Shown: one piece after another, positions 1 to 10,752 of the stretch
Numbering within the stretch: the stretch's first letter is position 1
Layout of the letters: each line of letters starts with the position of its first letter
Source: Pseudonocardia parietis
GTDB taxonomy: Bacteria; Actinomycetota; Actinomycetes; Mycobacteriales; Pseudonocardiaceae
Reading direction: 5' to 3'
Assembly: GCF_017876315.1 (NCBI RefSeq)
Contig: NZ_JAGINU010000001.1
Location: forward strand, 1,116,001-1,180,000
DNA length: 64,000 bases
Translations under genes and position numbers: made by a program
Notes under the pieces: model-generated
What the model was told of the DNA's origin: nothing
The model's database searches: none
What the model saw: the letters and a program-made list of their open reading frames with translations, nothing else

Positions 1-504
1 TGGCAGCGGGTACGCACGCGCGAGCTCGCCGACATCGAGACGCTGCACGCCCGGCTCGACGCGAGCTGTCCGGTCGAGAGCGACGCGTCGGTCGTGCACG
101 GCGACTTCCGGATCGACAACGCCATCCTCGATCCGGCCGACCCGACCCGGATCCGGGCGCTCGTCGACTGGGAGATGGCCACCCTCGGTGACCCGCTCGC
201 CGATCTCGCACTGCACACCGCCTACGGCGACCCGGCCTTCGCGCCCGTCCTGGCCGGGTCGGCGGCGTCCACGAGTGCCCGGCTGCCCGGCGCCGACGAG
301 CTCGTCGAGCGTTACGTCGCGACGTCCGGGCGCGAGACCCGCGACTGGGCCTTCCACCGCGGGCTGGCCTACTTCAAGATCGCGGTGATCGCCGAGGGCA
401 TCCACGAGCGGCACGTGCGCGGCGACACCCGCGGCGACGGTTTCGCGACCGTCGGCGAGGCGACGGCCCCGCTGGCCGCGGCGGGGTTGCACGCCGCGCG
501 CTGA
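1..504 (+). CDS. APH-family phosphotransferase, C-terminal part (5' truncated by window edge)
   Basis: The reading frame is open from the first base, so the gene begins left of the window; about 167 residues remain. The Brenner-type motif HGDFRIDN (bases 100-123) supplies the catalytic Asp and Asn, and DWEMATLGDPLADL supplies the Mg-binding Asp and the usual C-terminal APH signature. Family members phosphorylate small molecules using ATP. In actinobacteria, homologues with an HGDFRxDN motif often lie beside acyl-CoA dehydrogenase genes, so a role in lipid or acyl metabolism is more likely than antibiotic resistance, but that is inference. The kinase N-lobe is not visible and the substrate is unknown. 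Confidence 0.85.
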   Translation, partial: WQRVRTRELADIETLHARLDASCPVESDASVVHGDFRIDNAILDPADPTRIRALVDWEMATLGDPLADLALHTAYGDPAFAPVLAGSAASTSARLPGADELVERYVATSGRETRDWAFHRGLAYFKIAVIAEGIHERHVRGDTRGDGFATVGEATAPLAAAGLHAAR

Positions 505-522
505 CCGTGCCCTGACCCTGCC
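501..522 (+). repeat. Two near-identical 11-bp units spanning a stop codon
   Basis: CTGACCGTGCC is followed directly by CTGACCCTGCC, one mismatch apart. The first unit contains the TGA stop of the preceding kinase gene. It is short and could be chance, but it resembles the stop-spanning duplications at 23808, 24511 and 38259. Confidence 0.4.
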
Positions 523-533
523 CGGAGCGGTCC

Positions 534-1370
534 TCAGGCCGCGATGCGGTCCACGCGGTCCGGGACCGGGCCGATCCGGCCCGCTCCGTCGGGGACGTCC
601 AGCGCGGCGATCGCGCGCAGCTCGTCGCCGGTCAGGGCGAAGCCGGCCAGGTCGCGGTTCGCGGCGATCCGCTCGGGGCTGTCCGACTTCGGCACCGCGA
701 CCGTGCCCTGCGCCAGGTGCCAGCGCAGCACGACCTGTGCCGGGGTGACACCGTGCCGCTCCGCGATCCCACGCAGCACCGGCTCGTCGAGGACGGCGCC
801 GCGGCCGAGCGGGCTCCACGCCCCGGTGACGATGCCGAGCGCGGCGTGCACCTGCTGAAGCTCGCGCTGCTGGTGGTGCGGGTGCAGCTCGACCTGGTTG
901 ACGGCCGGGGCCGTGCCGCCGAGCCCGCGCAGCCGTCGCAGGTGCGACGGCCGGAAGTTCGACACCCCGACCGCGCGGGTCAGGCCGTCGGCGAGCAGCT
1001 GCTCCATCGCCTCCCAGGTCCGCAGGCAGGGCTCGAGGTCGTCGTTCGGCCAGTGCACGAGCAGCAGGTCGACGTGGTCGAGACCGAGCCGGTCCAGGCT
1101 CTCCCGTGCGGACCGGAGCGCGCCGCCGCGGCCCCGGCCGACGTTCCAGATCTTGGTCGTGACGAACAGGTCCGCACGCGGCAGGCCCGAGCCGGCGAGC
1201 GCGGCGCCGACGGCGGTCTCGTTGTCGTAGACGGCCGCGGTGTCGATGCTGCGGTACCCCTGGGCGAGGGCCTCGCTGACGGCGGCGCGGGTGTCCCGCG
1301 AGCCGGAGACCCCGAAGCCGAGGCGGGGCATGGTGACGCCGTTGTTCAGGGTGATCGGGTCGAGGTGCAC
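534..1370 (-). CDS. Aldo/keto reductase
   Basis: A 278-residue protein of normal AKR length that should reduce aldehydes or ketones with NADPH in the cytosol. The tetrad is visible: Asp43 and Tyr48 in SIDTAAVYDNE, Lys73 in TTKIW and His106 in LLLVHWPND. The strand-loop GVSNF and the late Lys/Ser/Arg segment VPKSDSPERIAANRD (NADPH phosphate binding) are intact. It resembles the AKR5 / 2,5-diketogluconate reductase-like group found throughout actinobacteria. It is monocistronic, convergent with the upstream kinase and separated by 164 bp from the next minus-strand gene. The substrate cannot be read from the sequence. Confidence 0.92.
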   Translation of the reverse strand: MHLDPITLNNGVTMPRLGFGVSGSRDTRAAVSEALAQGYRSIDTAAVYDNETAVGAALAGSGLPRADLFVTTKIWNVGRGRGGALRSARESLDRLGLDHVDLLLVHWPNDDLEPCLRTWEAMEQLLADGLTRAVGVSNFRPSHLRRLRGLGGTAPAVNQVELHPHHQQRELQQVHAALGIVTGAWSPLGRGAVLDEPVLRGIAERHGVTPAQVVLRWHLAQGTVAVPKSDSPERIAANRDLAGFALTGDELRAIAALDVPDGAGRIGPVPDRVDRIAA

Positions 1371-1534
1371 CGGCCGGGTCCTTCCGTCGTCGTCCGTGCG
1401 GTCCGGCGACGGCGGCGTCGCGCTCTCTGCCAGGGGTCAGCGACGGCGGCGGGCCCGGGAATTCCGCGGCGTGGGTGCCTTCACGCCGCTGGCACCGCGG
1501 TCGTCGGGCCGGCGCGGCGTGGAGGAGCGCGCTG

Positions 1535-2353
1535 TCAGAACAGACCGTTCGACAGCGTGAGGCACTCGCCGGACCGGCAACGCCCCTGGTCGGAGACCAG
1601 GTAGAGCACGGCGTCGGCGACGTCCTCGGGTTCCAGCAGCCCGGGGCGCGGCCGCCCCTGCGCGAACACCTCCTCGACGTCGTCGCGGCCGGGGTTCTCC
1701 AGGTCCGGCCGGATCATCCGGTACGTCCCCGGATTGTGGATCATGGTCGTGTTAACGCCGGAGGGCAGCACGGCGTTGACGGTGATGCCGTGTTCGGCGA
1801 CCTCGTGCGCGACCGACCTCACGAGCGCGACGACGCCTGCCTTGGCCGCCGCGTAGTGGGCGGAGTGGGCGGCTCCGGTCTCGGCGACGCTCGACGACGT
1901 CGCCACCAGCCGTCCCGCGCCTCGGTCGATCATGTGGGGGAGCACGGCGCGGAAGGTGGCGAACACCCCGGTGAGATTGATGTCGATCATGGTCTGCCAG
2001 CGCTGCTCGGACATCGTCGCGACCGGCCCGCTGCTCGCGATCCCGGCGTTGGCGACCACGATGTCGATCCGGCCGTACTCCTCGATCGCCCGGTCCACCG
2101 TGTCCTGCATCGCCGCGACCTGCCGGACGTCGGTCGTGAACGACAGGCAGCGCCGATCGAGCGCCTCGACCTCCCGGATCGTGTGCTCGAGGTCGGCCGG
2201 TGTGGCAGCCGGGTAGTCCACTCCCTCGACCGGCGCGGCGATGTCACACAGGACGATGTCCGCTCCCTCGCGGGCCAGCGTCACGGCGTGCGCCCGCCCC
2301 TGCCCCCGCGCGCCTCCGGTGATCAACGCCGTCTTCCCTGCGAGTGCCGCCAT
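1535..2353 (-). CDS. Mycofactocin-coupled SDR family oxidoreductase
   Basis: This 272-residue short-chain dehydrogenase has TGGARGQG (residues 12-19) as the NAD site, NAG at 102-104, Ser153-155, and Tyr167/Lys171 in HYAAAK. The insert after strand 2 ([23 protein letters not shown]) and the RGQGRAHA start are typical of SDRs that keep a non-exchangeable NAD and hand electrons to mycofactocin. This suggests oxidation of an alcohol by an organism that makes mycofactocin. No mft genes are in the window. The substrate is not identifiable. It is transcribed alone, with a CBS gene downstream of its divergent side. Confidence 0.88.
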   Translation of the reverse strand: MAALAGKTALITGGARGQGRAHAVTLAREGADIVLCDIAAPVEGVDYPAATPADLEHTIREVEALDRRCLSFTTDVRQVAAMQDTVDRAIEEYGRIDIVVANAGIASSGPVATMSEQRWQTMIDINLTGVFATFRAVLPHMIDRGAGRLVATSSSVAETGAAHSAHYAAAKAGVVALVRSVAHEVAEHGITVNAVLPSGVNTTMIHNPGTYRMIRPDLENPGRDDVEEVFAQGRPRPGLLEPEDVADAVLYLVSDQGRCRSGECLTLSNGLF

Positions 2354-2429
2354 GACAGGGCTGACCGCGCGCGGCGACGGGACTCATCGCCCGCGCCGTC
2401 GTCCCCGCGCCGTCGTCGCGGCGCGGCCG

Positions 2430-2852
2430 TCACCGCTCGTCCGCGGTCCGTTCGTCGATCCGGGCCTGGATACCGGAGTCGGAGCAGAACCCGCGCCCGG
2501 TGCGCTTGAGGCAGAGCAGCCCGACGAGACGGCCGGCGTCGTCGGCGACGGCGACCCGCCGCCGGCCGGCGAGGGCCATCGCGTCCCAGGTCGCGTGCAG
2601 GTCGGCGGCCGGGGCGACGACCCGGTCACCGAGCCGTCCGGCGGGGGCGGCGGGCGCCCGGTCGGCCCGGTCGTCCAGATCGGCCCGCTCGACCACCGCG
2701 AGGAGCACGCCGCCGCCGTCGACCACCAGCAGGGCGTGCACCTTGGGGTTGCCGAAGAACTCCAGGGCGTCGCCGACGGTCGTCGCCGGACCGCAGGTCT
2801 TCGGGAAGGTGTGCATCGCGTCCGCGACGGAGGTGCCCACGACGGAGGTCAT
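2430..2852 (-). CDS. CBS-domain protein
   Basis: The ATG at 2852 is preceded by AGGAAGGAG at good spacing, so I prefer it over the further upstream start. The 140-residue product consists essentially of a Bateman pair: MHTFPKTCGPATTVGDALEFF with VHALLVVDGGGVLLAVVERADL forms the first CBS motif, and RRVAVADDAGRLVGLLCLKRTGRG the second. Stand-alone CBS proteins bind adenine nucleotides and regulate partners. No partner domain is fused and the neighbours (a CMD-family protein and an SDR) do not reveal a target. A conserved-looking Cys/Ser tail (GRGFCSDSGIQAR) follows the second motif. Confidence 0.8.
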   Translation of the reverse strand: MTSVVGTSVADAMHTFPKTCGPATTVGDALEFFGNPKVHALLVVDGGGVLLAVVERADLDDRADRAPAAPAGRLGDRVVAPAADLHATWDAMALAGRRRVAVADDAGRLVGLLCLKRTGRGFCSDSGIQARIDERTADER

Positions 2853-2967
2853 CGAACTCCTTCCTGCCCAGGGGCAGACTGCCACGCTCCTCCAGCATCC
2901 GACAGGGACCACCGGCGGGCAACGCGACGTCGGCCTCCTTTGCCCGGACGGCGGGCGAGCGCGGTGT

Positions 2968-3615
2968 TCAGGCCGGCCGGAACACCGCGAGCGCGTTCGC
3001 GAGCATCGCGTAGTAGCCGGTGAGCCAGACCAGCGCGGCGAGGGTGTCCCGGCCGAGCGTGTCCAGCGCCGTCGCGTAGTGCTCGTCGTCGAGATCGTGG
3101 CTGTTCAGCAGGGCCCGCACGACCTGCAGGCCGGTCTGCTCGATCTCGTCGAGCCCGTCCGGCACGCGTCCGTCGAGCAATGCCTGCAGGTGGCCGGCGG
3201 ACAGCCCGGTCTCCCGGCCCAGACCCTCGTGCGCGGCCCACTCGAAGGCGCTGCCGTGGTGCACCGCGACCGCGAGGACGGCGATCTCCCGCAGCCGGGG
3301 CGGGAGGTCGTCGTCGAACCGCAGGGCCGCCCCGACCTGCTGGACGGCGTCGCCGATCCGCGGCGAGAACAGCATCACGCCGAACGGGCCGAGGAGCCGG
3401 TCGCCCTCGTCGACCAGCGGGACCCGGGCCTGGGTCTTCCGCGGACCGGTGGCGATACGGGCGTGCAGGGCGGCGCGCTCGTCGTCGAGACCTGCGGGAT
3501 CGAGCGGGGCGGTCCGCGGGGGTCCGGACGGCTGCGGCCGGCCACGCAGGGCGTCACCGGTCCGCAGGTCGTCGGCGTTCTGCCGGTCGTCGGCGGTCGC
3601 GTCGTCGGTCGTCAC
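2968..3615 (-). CDS. Carboxymuconolactone decarboxylase (CMD/AhpD-fold) family protein
   Basis: About 215 residues from the GTG at 3615; the longer ATG start would overlap the divergent regulator. The CMD core is HHGSAFEWAAHEGLGRE, with the Glu-to-His spacing of gamma-carboxymuconolactone decarboxylase-like proteins and without the CxxC pair of AhpD peroxidases. A second helical bundle ends in ALVWLTGYYAMLANAL. The protein is therefore a CMD-fold enzyme of unknown substrate, perhaps in aromatic catabolism since a MarR gene and an FAD hydroxylase lie next door. It is transcribed away from the MarR gene, with only 25 bp between the starts, an arrangement that often means shared control. Confidence 0.8.
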   Translation of the reverse strand: MTTDDATADDRQNADDLRTGDALRGRPQPSGPPRTAPLDPAGLDDERAALHARIATGPRKTQARVPLVDEGDRLLGPFGVMLFSPRIGDAVQQVGAALRFDDDLPPRLREIAVLAVAVHHGSAFEWAAHEGLGRETGLSAGHLQALLDGRVPDGLDEIEQTGLQVVRALLNSHDLDDEHYATALDTLGRDTLAALVWLTGYYAMLANALAVFRPA

Positions 3616-3640
3616 ACCGGCGGAGCCTACGATCGGCGTC

Positions 3641-4177
3641 GTGCCCACGAGCCCCGATCCCGTGCCGGAGGGGTTCCTGTCGTTCGCCGAGGTCGCGATC
3701 GACCGGGTCGGGAAGCGGCTGCCGGGCACCGACCGGTCGGCGATGGCGATGGTGCTGCTGCTGCACCGGGTCTCGTCCGCGGTCGTCTACGACCTGGAGT
3801 CCACCGTGCACCGCCCGGCCGGCTGGAGCTGGTCGGCGTTCCGGCTGCTCTTCACGCTGTGGATCTGCGGGCCGCAGGAGGCGGGCCGGTGCGCGGAGCT
3901 GGCCGGGATGAGCCGGGCCGCGGTGTCCAGCCTGGCCAAGACCCTCGAGGCGGCCGGGCTGATGGAACGCACCGACGCCCCGCGGGACCGGCGCACCGTG
4001 GTGCTCGGGTTGACCGCGGCGGGTGAGGCCCGGCTGGAGGAGACGTTCGGCGCGCACAACCGCCGCGAGGCGGACTGGGCGGGCCTGCTCAGCGCCGAGG
4101 AGGTCGCCACGCTCACCGGGCTGCTGGCCAAGCTGGCCGCGGCCGCCCAGGAGCAGGACTGGGTCCGCCGCCGCTGA
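3641..4177 (+). CDS. MarR-family transcriptional regulator
   Basis: 178 residues from a GTG start. The winged helix is clear: WSAFRLLFTLWICGPQEAGR, then AELAGMSRAAVSSLAKTLEAAGL as the recognition region, then ERTDAPRDRRTVVLGLTAAG as the wing with the Asp-Arg signature. It is divergent from the CMD gene and directly upstream of the MBL-fold/FAD-hydroxylase pair, so it probably controls one or both. The palindrome at 4204-4220 downstream of this gene is a candidate site. An aromatic ligand is plausible by context only. Confidence 0.88.
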   Translation: MPTSPDPVPEGFLSFAEVAIDRVGKRLPGTDRSAMAMVLLLHRVSSAVVYDLESTVHRPAGWSWSAFRLLFTLWICGPQEAGRCAELAGMSRAAVSSLAKTLEAAGLMERTDAPRDRRTVVLGLTAAGEARLEETFGAHNRREADWAGLLSAEEVATLTGLLAKLAAAAQEQDWVRRR

Positions 4178-4203
4178 CCCTGGCGTTCATCGGAGCGGCG
4201 TCG

Positions 4204-4220
4204 TACCGTTCCGGACGGTA
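4204..4220. promoter_or_regulatory. 17-bp palindrome upstream of the MBL/FAD pair, candidate operator
   Basis: TACCGTTCCGGACGGTA has perfect 6-bp arms around a 5-bp centre, about 43 bp before the next start codon and followed by a relatively A-rich run. The layout suits a dimeric repressor. TetR-type sites often look like this, so the adjacent MarR protein is not necessarily the ligand. Confidence 0.5.
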
Positions 4221-4262
4221 AAAGGTTTGATCGTCTCCGCACAGCGTCGTCCGGGAGTTCCC

Positions 4263-5225
4263 ATGGCCAAGCCGTTCGCCTCGTCCGCCGACACCGCGAC
4301 GAAGGAACAGACCCTGGAGGTGCTCGCCGACGGCGTCTACGCGCTCACTGCGGAGGGCGACCCGAACATCGGCGCGATCGAGGGCGAGGACTTCCTGGTC
4401 TGCTTCGAGGCGCTCGCCACCCCGGTCGCGGCGGCGAGGTGGTTGGAGCGGCTGCGCGAGTACACCGACAAGCCGGTCCGCTACCTGGTGCTCTCGCACT
4501 ACCACGCCGTCCGGGTGCTGGGTGCGAGCGCGTTCGATGCCCAGACGATCGTCGCGCACGAGTCCACCGCGGCGCTGATCGCCGAGCGCGGCGACCAGGA
4601 CTGGGCCTCGGAGTTCGCCCGGATGCCGCGCCTCGCCGAGTCGGCCGACTCCGTGCCGGGCCTGACCTGGCCGACCCTGACGTTCGCCGACCGGCTCACC
4701 ATCGACCTCGGCGGCGACCGGGGCGAGCTCGTCCTGGCCCACCACGGCCGCGGGCACACCGAGGGCGATCTCACCGCGTGGCTGCCCCGGCACCGGATCC
4801 TCTTCGCCGGTGACCTGGTCGAGGCCCAGGCCGCGCTCTACACCGGCGACGCGTTCCACCGCGAGTGGGCGGGCGCCACACTGGACTCGGTGCGGGAGCT
4901 GCGCGCCGAGCAGCTGGTCGGCGGGCGCGGCGCGGTCAGCCGCGGCCGGGCCGAGGTCGACGCGGCGATCACCCAGACCCGGCACTTCCTGCAGGTGATG
5001 CTGGCCGAGGTGGGGGCCGTGCAGCAGCGCGGCGGGACGCTCGCCGAGGCGTTCGAGGCCACCCACGCCGCCCTGGTCGACGGCTACGGCCACTGGCCGA
5101 TCTTCGAGCACTGCCTGCCGTTCGACGTCTCCCGGCTCTGGGACGAGCTCTCCGGGATCGAGCGCCCGGTGATCTGGACGGCCGAGCGCGACCGGGAGGT
5201 CTGGGCGCAGCTGCAGGGAGCCTGA
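4263..5225 (+). CDS. MBL-fold metallohydrolase-like protein with altered metal motif
   Basis: 320 residues from an ATG preceded by GGGAG. The fold is recognisable from VYALTAEGDPNIGAIEGEDFLVCFEAL, the HGRGHTEGDLTAWLP segment carrying the downstream His, and FAGDLVEAQAALY with the bridging Asp. However, the canonical HxHxDH is SHYHAVRVLGAS here, with the Asp and third His replaced. At most a partial metal site remains, or the enzyme uses one metal. It lies 2 bp before an FAD hydroxylase and is surely co-transcribed with it. It may hydrolyse a lactone or ester in the same aromatic pathway; the reaction is unknown. Confidence 0.82.
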   Translation: MAKPFASSADTATKEQTLEVLADGVYALTAEGDPNIGAIEGEDFLVCFEALATPVAAARWLERLREYTDKPVRYLVLSHYHAVRVLGASAFDAQTIVAHESTAALIAERGDQDWASEFARMPRLAESADSVPGLTWPTLTFADRLTIDLGGDRGELVLAHHGRGHTEGDLTAWLPRHRILFAGDLVEAQAALYTGDAFHREWAGATLDSVRELRAEQLVGGRGAVSRGRAEVDAAITQTRHFLQVMLAEVGAVQQRGGTLAEAFEATHAALVDGYGHWPIFEHCLPFDVSRLWDELSGIERPVIWTAERDREVWAQLQGA

Positions 5226-5227
5226 CC

Positions 5228-9204
<3,977 letters not shown>

Positions 9205-9210
9205 CTCTGA

Positions 9211-10611
9211 TCAGTCGGTGATTCGCCGCCACGGCCGGTCGGCCTCCAGTGCGAACGCCAGCTCCAGCAGCGTCCGCTCGTCCCCGAGGGTCGTGGACAG
9301 GTGCACCCCGACCGGCAGCCCGTTGCCGGCGGCTCCGGCGGGAAGGGCGATCGCGGGGGTGCCTGCGACGTTGCACATCGGGGTGAAGGCGACGTAGTCG
9401 ACCAGCCGGGTCTTCAGCTCGTCGAACGGCACGAGCGGGCTCAGCCACCCGAGCTCCGGCGGAGTGTGTGCCAGCACCGGTGAGAGCAGCACGTCGTGCC
9501 GGGTGAACAGCTCGGCGTAGGTGTGCGCGAGCCGGCGCAACCGGTGCAGGAAGACCGGGGTGCGGGCCATCGCCGTGCGGTAGTGGTCGGCGAGGCCGTG
9601 GGTGAGCGCGTCGAGCCGGCCCGGGTCGAACGTGCGGCCGTGCAGCCACCGCCCACCGGTGACGACGGAGAACGCGAGCAGGCCCCAGTAGTCGAGGAAG
9701 TCGTCGACGAAGCGGGTGTCCACGCCGGTGGTCGCCTCGGTGATCTCGTGGCCCTGCTTGCCCAGCAGCTCCGCGACGTCGATGACGCACGTGCGGGTGT
9801 CGGCGTCGACGGTCGCGCCGGTCGGGGAGTCGAGGACCAGGCCGATCCGCAGCCGTCGCCGGGCGGGCCCCTCGACCAGCCCGACCGGCGGCAGCGCGGG
9901 GTTGCGGCGGTGCCGGTCGGCGGCGGCCAGGAACGTCGCGGTGTCGCGCACCGAGCGGGAGACGACGCCGTCGGTGACCAGGTCGATCGGCATCCGGGCG
10001 CCGTTGGCGTTCTGGGCGAGCCTGCCCCGGGAGGGCTTCAGTCCGACCAGCCCGCAGGCCGCCGCCGGGATGCGGATCGACCCGCCGCCGTCGTTGGCGT
10101 GCGCGATCGGCACCATCCCGGCCGCGACCAGCGCCGCCGCCCCGCCGGACGACGCGCCGGCGGAGAACCGCGGGTCCCACGGGTTGCGGGTCGGCTCGGC
10201 CGCGGCGAACTCGGTGGAGGCGTTCAGTCCGTACTCGGGCATCCGGGTCGTCCCGACCGCGTCGAGCCCGGTGGCCAGCAGCTGGCGGGTCACCTCGGCG
10301 TGCGCCCGCGCCGGTGCCGGGGTGTAGGCGGTGGTGCCGTTGGTGATCGGCCAGCCTGCGACCTCGGTGTTGTCCTTGACCAGGGTGGGAACGCCGGCGA
10401 ACGGCCCGGCGGGGTCGCCGCCGACCGGGTCGGCGATCCGGTCCAGGGCGAGCCCGCGCAGCTGCGGATCCAGTCGCGCCGCCCGCGCGGCGACCGCGTC
10501 CCGGACCTCGCCGGCGGACACCTCGCCGCGGCGCAGCCGTTCGGCCAGCCCGACGGCGTCGTCGTCGTCACCCAGGGCGTCGTCCGAGAACGCGTGTACC
10601 CGTCGGCTCAT
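9211..10611 (-). CDS. Amidase (amidase-signature family)
   Basis: About 466 residues from the ATG at 10611; a longer reading frame exists but reaches into the region in front of the divergent HNH gene. The Ser-cisSer-Lys triad is visible: Lys79 in PTLVKDNTEVAG, the cis-Ser in SAGASSGGAAA (154-155) and nucleophile Ser178 in NDGGGSIRIPAA. The C-terminus has TPMCNVAGTPAIALPAG, standard for the family. It hydrolyses a carboxamide to acid and ammonia. 6-aminohexanoate-cyclic-dimer-type amidases look similar, but the substrate cannot be assigned. It stands alone. Confidence 0.92.
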   Translation of the reverse strand: MSRRVHAFSDDALGDDDDAVGLAERLRRGEVSAGEVRDAVAARAARLDPQLRGLALDRIADPVGGDPAGPFAGVPTLVKDNTEVAGWPITNGTTAYTPAPARAHAEVTRQLLATGLDAVGTTRMPEYGLNASTEFAAAEPTRNPWDPRFSAGASSGGAAALVAAGMVPIAHANDGGGSIRIPAAACGLVGLKPSRGRLAQNANGARMPIDLVTDGVVSRSVRDTATFLAAADRHRRNPALPPVGLVEGPARRRLRIGLVLDSPTGATVDADTRTCVIDVAELLGKQGHEITEATTGVDTRFVDDFLDYWGLLAFSVVTGGRWLHGRTFDPGRLDALTHGLADHYRTAMARTPVFLHRLRRLAHTYAELFTRHDVLLSPVLAHTPPELGWLSPLVPFDELKTRLVDYVAFTPMCNVAGTPAIALPAGAAGNGLPVGVHLSTTLGDERTLLELAFALEADRPWRRITD

Positions 10612-10736
10612 ACCCCGATCATGGCCGCCCGGTGACCGCTCGGCCGGTCCGGCCCCGGCGCACGGGTGGCAGCCGGTGAACCTGCTCGGTCGCCTACTTC
10701 TGCGCATCGGCGGCGGTGGCCCGAAACTGTCGGGGG

Positions 10737-10752
10737 TCGAATGTACGTTCTA
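10737..10752. promoter_or_regulatory. SOS-box-like LexA site overlapping the start of a DUF222/HNH gene
   Basis: TCGAATGTACGTTCTA matches 10 of the 12 defined bases of the mycobacterial/actinobacterial SOS consensus TCGAAC-N4-GTTCGA. It overlaps the ATG at 10741. Several DUF222 genes begin where the right half-site supplies the start codon, consistent with a leaderless message. The second family member at 39955-41703 has an even better box. Confidence 0.6.
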
